64,000 nucleotides of DNA from UBA7803 sp040219135 (GCA_040219135.1 JAVJTA010000007.1:1-64000), one strand, 5' to 3'; counted from the stretch's first letter, positions 7,707 through 16,071 are shown. The notes: generated by a model from the sequence alone, not told the origin. Program-made: numbers and translations.

Positions 7707-8240
7707 ATGTCTCGAATCGCAAACTATCCGATCGCGGTGCCCAATGGTGTGGAGGTGAAGCTCCAGGGGCGGATCGTGAACATCAAGGGCGGCAAGGGCG
7801 CCATGCAGTTTGCCGTTCCGGAGGAAGTGGAAGTCGTGCAGGAGGACGGCGCGCTGCGCATCGCTGCGCGCAACGAGGCCCCGCAGACCCGGGCACTTTC
7901 CGGCACCACCAGGGCCGTGCTGAACAACATGGTGACGGGCGTTTCGACCGGTTGGGAGCGTCGCCTGCTGATCACTGGGGTCGGCTATCGGGCGCAGGCG
8001 CAGGGCAGGAAGCTGAACCTTCAGCTTGGATTCTCGCACCCCGTCGAGTACCCGTTGCCGGAGGGTATCGACGTCGAGACCCCGAATCCCACGGAGATCA
8101 TCGTGAAGGGCTCGGACAAACAGCTGGTGGGACAGGTCGCCGCGGAGATCCGCGCGTTCCGGCCCCCGGAGCCGTACAAGGGCAAAGGCGTGCGCTATGC
8201 GGACGAGCGCGTGCGCCGCAAGGAAGCCAAGAAGAAGTAA
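7707..8240 (+). CDS. rplF: 50S ribosomal protein L6 (uL6)
   Basis: 177 residues, starting MSRIANYPIAVPNGVEVKL and with the conserved LITGVGYRAQAQGRKLNLQLGFSHPVEYPLP and end GKGVRYADERVRRKEAKKK. L6 lies near the factor-binding site. The 86-base gap that follows is long for this operon and contains a GCAGGAGCGCGG stretch that weakly resembles the REP-like elements further on. Confidence 0.98.
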   Translation: MSRIANYPIAVPNGVEVKLQGRIVNIKGGKGAMQFAVPEEVEVVQEDGALRIAARNEAPQTRALSGTTRAVLNNMVTGVSTGWERRLLITGVGYRAQAQGRKLNLQLGFSHPVEYPLPEGIDVETPNPTEIIVKGSDKQLVGQVAAEIRAFRPPEPYKGKGVRYADERVRRKEAKKK

Positions 8241-8326
8241 CGCGTTCCCGGACGGCGCGCAGGAGCGCGGCGGGAAATTCAGGCAGAACCAGGAAGCAGC
8301 AGCGGGATCAAGAGGCTAACAGGCAG

Positions 8327-8677
8327 ATGAAGGACAAGAAGGAATCGAGGCTCCGGCGCGCCCGGCGCGGCCGCATGAAAATGCGTGAGCTCGGCGCGGT
8401 CCGGCTGAGTGTCCATCGGACGCCCCGGCACATCTATGCCCAGGTGATCTCTCCTGCGGGAGACAAAGTGCTGGCGACCGCGTCGACGCTGGAAAAGGAT
8501 CTTCGTCAGGGTGCTACGGGCAACGTCGAGGCGGCTGCAAAGGTAGGCACGCTGATTGCGGAGCGCGCCAAGGGCGCTGGCGTTACGACCGTGGCGTTCG
8601 ATCGCTCCGGATTCAAGTATCACGGCCGTGTAAAAGCGCTGGCCGAAGCCGCCCGTGAGGGCGGGCTGGAGTTTTAA
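8327..8677 (+). CDS. rplR: 50S ribosomal protein L18 (uL18)
   Basis: I place the start at the ATG at 8327 (MKDKKESRLRRARR), giving 116 residues, close to the family's 117. The reading frame is open far upstream into rplF, but nothing there resembles L18. Core features are the RLSVHRTPRHIYAQVI segment and the C-terminal FDRSGFKYHGRVKALAEAAREGGLEF-like end. L18 binds 5S rRNA. It lies two bases before rpsE. Confidence 0.96.
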   Translation: MKDKKESRLRRARRGRMKMRELGAVRLSVHRTPRHIYAQVISPAGDKVLATASTLEKDLRQGATGNVEAAAKVGTLIAERAKGAGVTTVAFDRSGFKYHGRVKALAEAAREGGLEF

Positions 8678-8679
8678 CG

Positions 8680-9183
8680 ATGGCGTATACCGACGAAATT
8701 CGTGAAGAAGGTCTGGTCGAGAAGCTCGTTCAGGTGAACCGTGTCGCCAAGGTCGTGCAGGGTGGCCGGGTCTTCGGTTTCACAGCGCTTTCCGTCGTTG
8801 GTGACGGCAATGGCCGGGTCGGGTTCGGTCGGGGCAAGGCGCGTGAGGTTCCGCTGGCGATTCAGAAGTCCATGGAGGCGGCGCGCCGCAACATGGTCGA
8901 CGTCGACCTCAACGGCTCGACGCTGTGGTATCCGCTCACTGCCCGACACGGCGCATCGAAGGTTTTCATGCAGCCGGCGTCGGAAGGCACCGGGGTCATT
9001 GCCGGCGGTACGATGCGGGCGTTGCTGGAGGCGGCTGGCGTGCACAACGTGCTTGCCAAGTGCTACGGCTCCACCAACCCGGTAAACGTCATACAGGCCA
9101 CCTTCAAGGCGCTGGCCAACATGCGCTCGCCGGAAACCGTGGCCCGCAAGCGCGGCAAGACGGTTGAGGAGATCGGCGTATGA
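8680..9183 (+). CDS. rpsE: 30S ribosomal protein S5 (uS5)
   Basis: 167 residues with the S5 double-stranded RNA-binding domain (EEGLVEKLVQVNRVAKVVQGGR) and the glycine-rich loop VGDGNGRVGFGRGKA, where spectinomycin-resistance and ram mutations occur in E. coli. The stop overlaps rpmD by four bases. Confidence 0.98.
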   Translation: MAYTDEIREEGLVEKLVQVNRVAKVVQGGRVFGFTALSVVGDGNGRVGFGRGKAREVPLAIQKSMEAARRNMVDVDLNGSTLWYPLTARHGASKVFMQPASEGTGVIAGGTMRALLEAAGVHNVLAKCYGSTNPVNVIQATFKALANMRSPETVARKRGKTVEEIGV

Positions 9184-9365
9184 GCGGCAAGACCATTCGG
9201 GTCACCCAGACGCGCAGCTCGACGAAGCGGCAGCAGAAGCACAAGGCCAGCGTTGCCGGTCTCGGACTGCGGCGCGTGGGTCATACCGTCGAGGTTGAAG
9301 ACACGCCGTCCGTGCGCGGCATGATCAACCGCGTGAGCTACATGGTTCGCGTGGAAGGAGATTAA
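9180..9365 (+). CDS. rpmD: 50S ribosomal protein L30 (uL30)
   Basis: 61 residues. The middle has LGLRRVGHTVEVEDTPSVRGMINRVSYMV, the standard L30 core, after a TQTRSSTKRQQKHKASVAG lead. It is a small large-subunit protein present in most proteobacteria. It overlaps rpsE by four bases and lies three bases before rplO. Confidence 0.96.
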   Translation: MSGKTIRVTQTRSSTKRQQKHKASVAGLGLRRVGHTVEVEDTPSVRGMINRVSYMVRVEGD

Positions 9366-9368
9366 CGG

Positions 9369-9803
9369 ATGCAGCTCAACAGCTTGAGCCCGGGTTCGGG
9401 CAGCAGGAAAGCCAGGCGCCGGCTCGGCCGTGGTCCGGGTTCCGGTCTCGGCAAGACGTCGGGCAAGGGCCACAAAGGTCAGAAGGCGCGCGCCGGCGGC
9501 AGCGTCCGTCCCGGGTTCGAGGGCGGCCAGCTGCCGCTGCAGATGCGCGTGCCGAAGTTCGGTTTCCGTTCGCGGATCGGCAGGACCACGGCGGAGGTTC
9601 GTCTCGGTGAGCTCGCCAAAGTCGACGGCGAGCAGGTGGATCTGGATGCTCTGAAGAAAGCCAATGTGCTCAAGCGCAGCGTCAAGCGCGCGCGCCTGGT
9701 GCTGTCCGGTTCGATCGATCGGGCGGTGAGCGTCAGGGGGCTCAAGGTCACTCGGGGCGCGCGAGCCGCCATCGAGGCGGCCGGAGGCAAGGTAGAAGAC
9801 TGA
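9369..9803 (+). CDS. rplO: 50S ribosomal protein L15 (uL15)
   Basis: 144 residues, with the glycine-rich N-terminus RRLGRGPGSGLGKTSGKGHKGQKAR that is typical of L15 and the motif GFEGGQLPLQMRVPKFGF. L15 is a late assembly protein of the large subunit. Its last stop base is the first base of the secY ATG. Confidence 0.98.
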   Translation: MQLNSLSPGSGSRKARRRLGRGPGSGLGKTSGKGHKGQKARAGGSVRPGFEGGQLPLQMRVPKFGFRSRIGRTTAEVRLGELAKVDGEQVDLDALKKANVLKRSVKRARLVLSGSIDRAVSVRGLKVTRGARAAIEAAGGKVED

Positions 9804-11134
9804 TGGCATCCAATCCGGGACAGCTTGCTGGCGTGCAGGCGGGGCTATCCGAGCTTCGCAGCCGTCTGCTGTTCGTGCTCATCGCGCTGCTGGTGTATCG
9901 CGTGGGCACGCACATTCCGGTTCCGGGCATCAATCCGGTGCGCCTGGCGGCTCTGTTCGATCAGCAGCAGGGCGGCATTCTCGATCTGTTCAACATGTTT
10001 TCCGGCGGCGCGCTGGAGCGCATGAGCATTCTGGCGCTCGGCGTGGTTCCCTACATCACCTCCAGCATCATCATGAATCTGATGAGCATGATGTACCCGG
10101 CGCTGCAGCAGCTGCGCAAGGAAGGCGAGTCGGGACGGCGCAAGATCACCCAGTACACCCGTTACGGCACCCTGGTGATCGCCCTCATTCAGGGCACGTC
10201 GCTGACGGCGACTCTGGCGAACCAGGGACTCGCGTTCGCGCCCGGATTTACCTTCTACTTCGTCTCCACCGTGACCCTGGTCACCGGCGCGCTGTTCATG
10301 ATGTGGCTGGGCGAACAGATTACCGAGCGCGGTGTGGGCAACGGCATCTCGCTGCTGATATTCTCCGGCATCGTTTCCGGTTTCCCTGCGGCCATCGGCC
10401 AGTCATTCGAAGCCGCGCGCCAGGGCGATATCAACATCATCGCGCTGCTGGTCATCGGCGCGCTCGCGATCGGCATCGTCGCCTTCGTGGTTTTCGTGGA
10501 GCGCGGGCAGCGCCGCATCACGGTCAACTATGCGAAGCGCCAGCAGGGTCGGCGGATGTATCAGGCGCAGGCCAGCCATCTGCCTCTGAAAATCAACATG
10601 GCCGGCGTCATACCCGCCATCTTTGCGTCGAGCCTGCTGCTGGCCCCGGCGTCGATGGCGCAGTGGTTCGGCAATTCGCCCGGCATGAGCTGGCTGCAGC
10701 AGGTATCGCTGGTGCTGTCTCCGGGACAGCCCCTGTACATCCTGATGTTCGCCGCGGGCATCGTGTTCTTCTGCTTCTTCTACACGGCCATCATGTTCGA
10801 TCCGAAGGACGTGGCAGATAACCTGAAGCGGCAGGGCGCCTACGTACCGGGGATCCGGCCGGGGCAGCAGACGGCGCGCTACATAGACGACGTGATCACG
10901 AGATTGACGGTTTTCGGCGCGCTCTACATCACGCTCGTGTGCCTGCTGCCGGAGTTCATGATCGTAGCGTTCAACATCACCTTCCAGCTTGGCGGCACTG
11001 CGCTGCTCATCGTGGTGGTGGTGGCCATGGACTTCATGTCCCAGGTGCAGGCGCACCTGATGTCCAGTCAGTACGCGAAGCTGATGGAGAAGTCGAACCT
11101 GAAGAACTACGGCCGGTCCACGGTCCGCCGCTAG
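9803..11134 (+). CDS. secY: Protein translocase subunit SecY
   Basis: 443 residues, as in E. coli, with ten predicted membrane helices. Early landmarks are RLLFVLIALLVYRVGTHIPVPG (helix 1), the plug-region SGGALERMSILALGVVPYI and the second half RGQRRITVNYAKRQ. It is the channel of the Sec pathway in the inner membrane, with SecE and SecG encoded elsewhere. It overlaps rplO by one base, as is usual for the spc operon. A 59-base gap with a REP-like element separates it from rpmJ. Confidence 0.98.
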   Translation: MASNPGQLAGVQAGLSELRSRLLFVLIALLVYRVGTHIPVPGINPVRLAALFDQQQGGILDLFNMFSGGALERMSILALGVVPYITSSIIMNLMSMMYPALQQLRKEGESGRRKITQYTRYGTLVIALIQGTSLTATLANQGLAFAPGFTFYFVSTVTLVTGALFMMWLGEQITERGVGNGISLLIFSGIVSGFPAAIGQSFEAARQGDINIIALLVIGALAIGIVAFVVFVERGQRRITVNYAKRQQGRRMYQAQASHLPLKINMAGVIPAIFASSLLLAPASMAQWFGNSPGMSWLQQVSLVLSPGQPLYILMFAAGIVFFCFFYTAIMFDPKDVADNLKRQGAYVPGIRPGQQTARYIDDVITRLTVFGALYITLVCLLPEFMIVAFNITFQLGGTALLIVVVVAMDFMSQVQAHLMSSQYAKLMEKSNLKNYGRSTVRR

Positions 11135-11149
11135 TCGAACACAGCAACT

Positions 11150-11176
11150 GCAGGAGTGGTCTGAAGGACCGCGATT
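11150..11176 (+). repeat. REP-like palindromic element between secY and rpmJ
   Basis: GCAGGAGTGGTC, loop TGAAG, GACCGCGATTA. The outline GyAGGAGyGG...CCGCGAw matches the general form of REP elements found between genes in Pseudomonas and relatives. Stem GTGGTC/GACCGC has one G-T pair. A second copy is at 11692. Confidence 0.6.
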
Positions 11177-11193
11177 ATTGGGAAGATCGAACC

Positions 11194-11310
11194 ATGAAGG
11201 TAAGAGCCTCAGTCAAGAAGATCTGTCGCCGCTGCAAGGTGATCAAACGCCGCGGCGTGGTTCGCGTGATCTGCAGCGCAGAGCCGCGTCACAAGCAGCG
11301 CCAGGGTTAA
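11194..11310 (+). CDS. rpmJ: 50S ribosomal protein L36 (bL36)
   Basis: 38 residues starting MKVRASVKKICRRCKVIKRR. It has the zinc-binding pattern of C-plus L36: two cysteines in CRRC, a third in VICSAEPRH and the final histidine. The gene is too short for normal ORF cut-offs but sits exactly between secY and rpsM, its normal place in gammaproteobacteria. L36 is a late-binding large-subunit protein. Confidence 0.96.
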   Translation: MKVRASVKKICRRCKVIKRRGVVRVICSAEPRHKQRQG

Positions 11311-11322
11311 TCGGAGCAAAGC

Positions 11323-11679
11323 ATGGCACGTATTGCCGGTATCAACGTACCCGACAACAAGCACGCAGGCGTGGCCCTGACGTACATATTCGGCGTCGGC
11401 CGCTCGACGGCACTGAAACTGTGCGAAGCGGCGGGCGTGGACCCATCCATGAAGGTCCAGGACCTGAGTGACGAGCGGCTCGACTCGCTGCGCAGCGAGG
11501 TCACCAAGCTGGTGGTCGAGGGCGACCTGCGCCGTGAGCACTCCATGAACATCAAGCGGCTCATGGACCTGGGCTGCTATCGGGGCATTCGCCACCGGCG
11601 CGGTTTGCCGGTGCACGGCCAGCGTACCCGTACCAACGCGCGAACCCGCAAGGGCCCGCGTCGACCCATCAGGAAATAG
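11323..11679 (+). CDS. rpsM: 30S ribosomal protein S13 (uS13)
   Basis: 118 residues with MARIAGINVPDNKHAGVALTYIFGVG at the start, a helix-two-turn-helix region and the basic C-terminal tail HRRGLPVHGQRTRTNARTRKGPRR that contacts P-site tRNA. It begins the alpha block. The following 73-base gap to rpsK contains a REP-like hairpin. Confidence 0.98.
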   Translation: MARIAGINVPDNKHAGVALTYIFGVGRSTALKLCEAAGVDPSMKVQDLSDERLDSLRSEVTKLVVEGDLRREHSMNIKRLMDLGCYRGIRHRRGLPVHGQRTRTNARTRKGPRRPIRK

Positions 11680-11691
11680 AAGGATCCATGC

Positions 11692-11718
11692 GTAGGAGCG
11701 GTCTCCAGACCGCGAACC
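11692..11718 (+). repeat. REP-like palindromic element between rpsM and rpsK
   Basis: GTAGGAGCGGTCT-CC-AGACCGCGAACC. GCGGTCT (11698-11704) pairs perfectly with AGACCGC (11707-11713). The GTAGGAGCGG...CCGCGAA frame is the REP signature known from Pseudomonas-type genomes and matches the element at 11150. Confidence 0.65.
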
Positions 11719-11752
11719 CGCCGCAGAGAGCATAAACAGGTCAGGCAAACAC

Positions 11753-12127
11753 ATGGCAGAGCGTAAAAAGACGAAACGCGTGGTGACCGAGGGCATTGCC
11801 CACATCCACGCGTCGTTCAACAACACGATCATCACGATCACCGACCGCCAGGGCAATGCGCTGTGCTGGGCGACCTCGGGTGGCTCCGGTTTCCGCGGTT
11901 CCCGCAAGAGCACCCCGTTCGCCGCCCAGGTGGCGGCTGAGCGCGCGTCCAACACGGCCATCGAATACGGCATGAAGAACGTCGACGTGTTCGTGAAGGG
12001 CCCGGGTCCGGGTCGCGAATCCGCGGTCCGGGCGCTGAACAATGCCGGCCTGCGGATCAACAGCATCGCTGACGCAACCCCCATTCCCCATAACGGCTGC
12101 CGCCCGCCGAAGCGGCGCCGGGTATAA
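11753..12127 (+). CDS. rpsK: 30S ribosomal protein S11 (uS11)
   Basis: 124 residues. It contains the ATSGGSGFRGSRKSTPFAAQ motif and ends with HNGCRPPKRRRV, both diagnostic of S11. The protein is in the platform of the 30S subunit. rpsD starts 15 bases later. Confidence 0.98.
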   Translation: MAERKKTKRVVTEGIAHIHASFNNTIITITDRQGNALCWATSGGSGFRGSRKSTPFAAQVAAERASNTAIEYGMKNVDVFVKGPGPGRESAVRALNNAGLRINSIADATPIPHNGCRPPKRRRV

Positions 12128-12142
12128 AGAGGCGACAACGAT

Positions 12143-12763
12143 ATGGCACGTTACATCGGCCCCAAACTGAAACTCTCCCGGCGGGAAGGCACCGATCTGT
12201 TCCTGAAGAGCGGCGTGCGTCCCATCGACTCGAAATGCCGCATCGACTCCCCACCCGGCCAGCATGGCGCACGCCGCGGTCGGCTGTCGGACTACGCGAT
12301 ACAGCTGCGGGAAAAGCAGAAGGTACGGCGTTTCTACGGGGTGCTCGAGAAGCAGTTCCGCAACTACTACAAGAAAGCGGAACGGCAGAAGGGCGCTACC
12401 GGTGAGAACCTGCTGCGCCTGCTCGAGTCGCGCCTCGACAATGTGGTCTACCGGATGGGCTTCGGCTCGACCCGCGCCGAATCACGACAGCTCGTGGCGC
12501 ACAAGAGCATCCTGGTCAACGGCCGCAAGGTGAACATCGCCTCGTACCAGGTGAGCCCGGAAGACGTGGTGTCGGTGAACGAGAAGGCGCGCGCCCAGCT
12601 GCGCATCCAGTCTGCCCTGCAGCTTTCCAGCCAGCGTGCGCCCGTGGACTGGGTCGACGTGGACGCGACCAAAATGGAAGGCTTGTTCAAGCGCCTGCCG
12701 GATCGCAGCGAGCTGCCGCCGGAAATCAACGAGAACCTCATCGTAGAGCTGTACTCCAAGTAA
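12143..12763 (+). CDS. rpsD: 30S ribosomal protein S4 (uS4)
   Basis: 206 residues. It begins MARYIGPKLKLSRREGTDLFL, and the S4 RNA-binding domain (LESRLDNVVYRMGFGSTRAESRQLVAHKS) starts near residue 95. S4 nucleates 30S assembly and, in E. coli, represses the alpha operon by binding a pseudoknot upstream of rpsM. No such pseudoknot could be verified here. Confidence 0.98.
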   Translation: MARYIGPKLKLSRREGTDLFLKSGVRPIDSKCRIDSPPGQHGARRGRLSDYAIQLREKQKVRRFYGVLEKQFRNYYKKAERQKGATGENLLRLLESRLDNVVYRMGFGSTRAESRQLVAHKSILVNGRKVNIASYQVSPEDVVSVNEKARAQLRIQSALQLSSQRAPVDWVDVDATKMEGLFKRLPDRSELPPEINENLIVELYSK

Positions 12764-12789
12764 TCGAGAGCTCAAGGAGACTGACTTAA

Positions 12790-13785
12790 ATGGCACAATC
12801 GGCAACCGATTTCCTGACCCCGCGCCACATCGACGTCCAGGAGGTGAACGCCACCCGAGCCCGGGTGACTCTCGAGCCGCTGGAGCGCGGGTTCGGCCAT
12901 ACGCTGGGCAATACCCTGCGGCGCATTCTGCTGTCGTCCATGCCTGGCTGCGCCATCACGGAAGTCCAGATCGACGGCGTGCTGCACGAATACGGCACCA
13001 TCGAAGGGGTGCAGGAAGACGTGATCGACATCCTTCTGAATCTGAAGGGTGTCGCCGTCAATCTGCACAATCAGGACGAGGTCGTGATCACGCTGGCCAA
13101 GGAAGGGACGGGACCGGTTACGGCCGGCGACTTCCAGCTCAGCCAGGACGTTGAGATCGCCAACCCCGATCATCTGATCTGCACCTTGAACGAAAAGGGC
13201 TCGATTCGCCTGGAAGCCAAGGTGACCCTGGGTCGTGGCTACGTACCGGTGGACAGCCTCGAGGACGACGAGGACAGCCGTCCGATCGGCGTGTTGCGTC
13301 TGGACGCCACCTACAGCCCCATGCGGCGGGTGGCGTACAGCGTCGAAAGCGCCCGGGTCGAGCAGCGCACGGACCTGGACAAACTGGTCCTGGACATCGA
13401 AACCAACGGCACCATCGACCCGGAAGAGGCGATCCGCCGCGCCGCCACCATTCTGCAGCAGCAGCTGGCGGTGTTCGTGGACCTCGAGAGCGAGGGTGAG
13501 CCCGCCGCCGAGGAGCAGGAAGACGAGATCGATCCGATCCTGATCCGCCCGGTGGACGACCTCGAACTGACGGTGCGCTCGGCCAACTGCCTGAAAGCAG
13601 AGAACATCTACTACATCGGCGATCTCATCCAGCGCACCGAGGTGGAGCTGCTGAAGACACCGAACCTGGGCAAGAAGTCGCTCACCGAGATCAAGGACGT
13701 GCTGGCGTCGCGCGGCCTGTCGCTGGGGATGCGCCTGGAGAACTGGCCACCGTCGAGCCTGCGGGGCGACGACAAGGTCGCATAG
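12790..13785 (+). CDS. rpoA: RNA polymerase subunit alpha
   Basis: 331 residues, with the N-terminal dimerisation domain (LEPLERGFGHTLGNTLRRILLSSMPG) and the C-terminal UP-element/activator-binding domain (VRSANCLKAENIYYIGDLIQRTE...LGKKSLTEIKDVL). Both domains are complete. The last two codons and stop are inside the first copy of a 16-bp tandem repeat (13776-13823). Confidence 0.98.
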   Translation: MAQSATDFLTPRHIDVQEVNATRARVTLEPLERGFGHTLGNTLRRILLSSMPGCAITEVQIDGVLHEYGTIEGVQEDVIDILLNLKGVAVNLHNQDEVVITLAKEGTGPVTAGDFQLSQDVEIANPDHLICTLNEKGSIRLEAKVTLGRGYVPVDSLEDDEDSRPIGVLRLDATYSPMRRVAYSVESARVEQRTDLDKLVLDIETNGTIDPEEAIRRAATILQQQLAVFVDLESEGEPAAEEQEDEIDPILIRPVDDLELTVRSANCLKAENIYYIGDLIQRTEVELLKTPNLGKKSLTEIKDVLASRGLSLGMRLENWPPSSLRGDDKVA

Positions 13786-13823
13786 GAATGCGGTCGCATA
13801 GGAATGCGGTCGCACAGGAACGT
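13776..13823 (+). repeat. 16-bp tandem repeat spanning the rpoA stop
   Basis: GGTCGCATAGGAATGC at 13776-13791 is repeated exactly at 13792-13807 and imperfectly at 13808-13823 (GGTCGCACAGGAACGT). The TAG of the first copy is the rpoA stop; the second copy carries another TAG in the next frame. Confidence 0.9.
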
Positions 13824-13898
13824 GTAGTGCGCTCGGGGCGAGGTCCGCTCCCGGCGCGAAATTCCCAGAGAACGAGCACGAGAACTTAGGAAAGAGCC

Positions 13899-14312
13899 AT
13901 GCGCCATCGTAAGAGTGGTCGACAACTGAGTCGCAACAGCAGCCATCGCCAGGCGATGTTCCGCAACATGGCGGTATCGCTGTTCGAACACGAGGTGATC
14001 AAAACCACCCTGCCGAAGGCCAAGGAACTGCGCCGCGTTGCCGAGCCGCTGATCACCCTGGCCAAGGAAGATTCGGTGGCGAACCGGCGCCTGGCGTTCT
14101 CGCGCACCCGCAGCAAGGAGGCGGTGGGCAAGCTGTTCTCCGAGCTCGGGCCGCGCTATCAGGAGCGCCCCGGTGGCTACACCCGTATTCTCAAATGCGG
14201 GTATCGTGCGGGCGATGCCGCCCCCATGGCCTACATCGAGCTGGTCGGTCGGGAAATGGTCGAGCCCGACGAGGATCTCGACGAAGAAGAGACCGTCGAA
14301 GCCGAACAGTAG
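13899..14312 (+). CDS. rplQ: 50S ribosomal protein L17 (bL17)
   Basis: 137 residues. The conserved core MRHRKSGRQLSRNSSHRQAM and FEHEVIKTTLPKAKELRRVAEPLIT is followed by an acidic C-terminal tail (EPDEDLDEEETVEAEQ) that E. coli L17 lacks in this form. It ends the supercluster. The 109 bases to the convergent desaturase gene show no clear terminator. Confidence 0.97.
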   Translation: MRHRKSGRQLSRNSSHRQAMFRNMAVSLFEHEVIKTTLPKAKELRRVAEPLITLAKEDSVANRRLAFSRTRSKEAVGKLFSELGPRYQERPGGYTRILKCGYRAGDAAPMAYIELVGREMVEPDEDLDEEETVEAEQ

Positions 14313-14421
14313 GCGAGGGCGCTGCCCGCGGGGCCTGGCTGATCAGGGCCACGCGCCGAGGATGGCTCCCCCTGCCGGGACGGGTCAGGACGCGACCGGA
14401 GCGGAGTCGGGGCGAAGCCGC

Positions 14422-15285
14422 TCAGCGATAGGCTTTCGGCAGCTTCAGGCCGGAGACCAGCCCCACTTTCTCCAGCGCCTGCAGGACCAGCCAGGTGATG
14501 TCCAACTGCCACCACTCCAGCCCGTGGCGCGCCGAGAAGGGATACATGTGGTGATTGTTGTGCCATCCCTCGCCGTAGGCGAGCACGCCGATGACGGGGT
14601 TGTTGGTGCTGGCGTCGCCGGTGTCGTGGGGGCGGCGACCCCAGGTGTGGCACACGGAGTTGACGGCGAACGTGATGTGCCAGGTCGCAACCGTGCTGAC
14701 GAACAGTCCCCAGACGAGCATCTGCGCGCCGGACGTGCCCCAACTCGGGAATAGGGCGTTGAGCGCCGCGCCGAGGGCGAACAGCGCGACGGCCTGCCCG
14801 ATGATCAGCGGCACGTAGTAGCGTTGCAGCCACTTGAGTTCGGGATACTTGTGCAGATCCCGGGAGTTCGTTCCTTTCTCCTGGAACGCCGCCTGACTCA
14901 TCATCCATCCCATGTGCGACTGCCAGAAGCCCCGGGTCACCGGGGAATGCACGTCCTCGTCCGTGTCGGTGTGGCTGTGATGCGCGCGGTGGTGGGCAAC
15001 CCACCATAACGGCCCGCCCTGGATGGCCAGACTGCCGGCCAGGGCCATCATGAACTGCATGAAGCGGCTGGTCTGGAAAGACCGGTGGGCGAGCAGGCGG
15101 TGGTACCCGGCAGTGATGCCCAGGCCGCGGAACAGGTACAGAAAGCCCGCCACCAGGAGGGTCGGAAGGCTGATACCCGTGAAGAACGCAGCGAGGGCGC
15201 CGATGTGGAAGCCCACCATGACGATCGCGACGGCAATCACGCCGGCATGACTCCCGCTCCGTTTTTCCAGTGTCGCTTCGGACAA
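14422..15285 (-). CDS. Membrane fatty acid desaturase (delta-9 type)
   Basis: 287 residues with the three histidine boxes of di-iron membrane desaturases: H62-RLLA-H67, H99-RA-H102-H103 and H242-NN-H245-H246, with membrane helices between them. This family inserts a cis double bond into acyl-CoA or lipid-linked acyl chains and adjusts membrane fluidity. The gene stands alone on the minus strand, divergent from a cytochrome c gene; the 250-base region between them contains two matching palindromes that could be operators. The exact substrate (acyl-CoA or phospholipid) cannot be told from sequence. Confidence 0.9.
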   Translation of the reverse strand: MSEATLEKRSGSHAGVIAVAIVMVGFHIGALAAFFTGISLPTLLVAGFLYLFRGLGITAGYHRLLAHRSFQTSRFMQFMMALAGSLAIQGGPLWWVAHHRAHHSHTDTDEDVHSPVTRGFWQSHMGWMMSQAAFQEKGTNSRDLHKYPELKWLQRYYVPLIIGQAVALFALGAALNALFPSWGTSGAQMLVWGLFVSTVATWHITFAVNSVCHTWGRRPHDTGDASTNNPVIGVLAYGEGWHNNHHMYPFSARHGLEWWQLDITWLVLQALEKVGLVSGLKLPKAYR

Positions 15286-15386
15286 CGCCCCAACCTCTCT
15301 TCGATGTTTCTGTCCGGTATCTCGGTACGCCTTGGTAGGGTCGACCGGAGTTTATGGTGCAGTGCAATACGGATTATGGACCAAAT

Positions 15387-15399
15387 TGCGTTCCGCGCA
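15387..15399. promoter_or_regulatory. Palindromic operator candidate 1 (desaturase/cytochrome)
   Basis: TGCG-TTCCG-CGCA inside the perfect palindrome TTGCG-TTCCG-CGCAA (15386-15400). It shares the core TGCGTTCnGCGCA with the site at 15439-15451, 52 bp away. Confidence 0.45.
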
Positions 15400-15438
15400 A
15401 CCATACCCGGCGCGGTGGACGTTGTCTGCATTCTGTAC

Positions 15439-15451
15439 TGCGTTCAGCGCA
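15439..15451. promoter_or_regulatory. Palindromic operator candidate 2 (desaturase/cytochrome)
   Basis: TGCG-TTCAG-CGCA inside CTGCG-TTCAG-CGCAG (15438-15452). The centre-to-centre distance to the first site is 52 bp, about five helical turns, which would suit a dimeric regulator binding twice on one DNA face. Confidence 0.45.
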
Positions 15452-15535
15452 GGGACGGCATGTGGTTTCCCCCGATGGCGGACGCCGGCCCACTGCGCTT
15501 TAGTGATTCCCGCTGATCCAAACGGAGGGTGAGGA

Positions 15536-16054
15536 ATGGTCGACCCGGGTCGAATGGCGAAGGCGCTCGCCGTGCTGCTGCTGGCGTGGGTGGCGTCTGC
15601 GAGGGCGGCCGAGCCGGCTCCGCCGGAACTGCGGCTGCCGGTTTCGCTCAACGCCGTGATGGTCGCCTTGATCAACCACAGCGCGGACCCGATCTGGCTC
15701 GCGGCGTGGCGCAACCCGGAATCGGACCGGGACTGGCGGGAGCTGGAGCTGATGGCGTATCAGCTGCAGATCGCCGGTGCGTTGCTCGTCGTCCCGGGCA
15801 GCGGGCCGATGGACCAGGCATGGACGTCGGATCCCGCCTGGCAGGAGTGGAGCAACAAGCTGCGGGTGGCGGGGAAGCGCGCGATGGATTCGATCAAGAC
15901 CCGCGATATCGAGCGCGTGGCGATGACCGGCGACGAGCTGGTCGGAATCTGCGAGGGCTGCCACGCACGCTTCAAGCCGGCGCTGCCGACCGGTGGCGAG
16001 TTCGGTGAGCTGTCGCCCACCGCGGAGGATTTTCCGCCCGTGGACGCCCCCTAG
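15536..16054 (+). CDS. Exported cytochrome c with C-terminal haem site
   Basis: 172 residues with an N-terminal signal peptide (hydrophobic AKALAVLLLAWVASARA, cleavage near ARA-AEP). A single haem-binding motif C139-EG-C142-H143 lies near the C-terminus after a mostly helical body. That placement is typical of class II cytochromes (cytochrome c' and c-556 types), where a four-helix bundle carries haem at its end. The role could be periplasmic electron transfer or gas sensing. Divergent from the desaturase, it may share its operators and might supply electrons, but that is speculation. Confidence 0.75.
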   Translation: MVDPGRMAKALAVLLLAWVASARAAEPAPPELRLPVSLNAVMVALINHSADPIWLAAWRNPESDRDWRELELMAYQLQIAGALLVVPGSGPMDQAWTSDPAWQEWSNKLRVAGKRAMDSIKTRDIERVAMTGDELVGICEGCHARFKPALPTGGEFGELSPTAEDFPPVDAP

Positions 16055-16071
16055 AATTTGGCGGGCTCGTT

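Noticed and set aside
13824..13898. Third REP-like element between rpoA and rplQ
   Set aside because: Only fragments of the pattern (GGTCCGCTCC, GCGCGAAATTCC) are seen, without a matching stem.
14313..14421. Terminator after rplQ
   Set aside because: Only a 4-6 bp imperfect stem (CCTG-GCTGAT-CAGG) without a T-run is visible; too weak to annotate.
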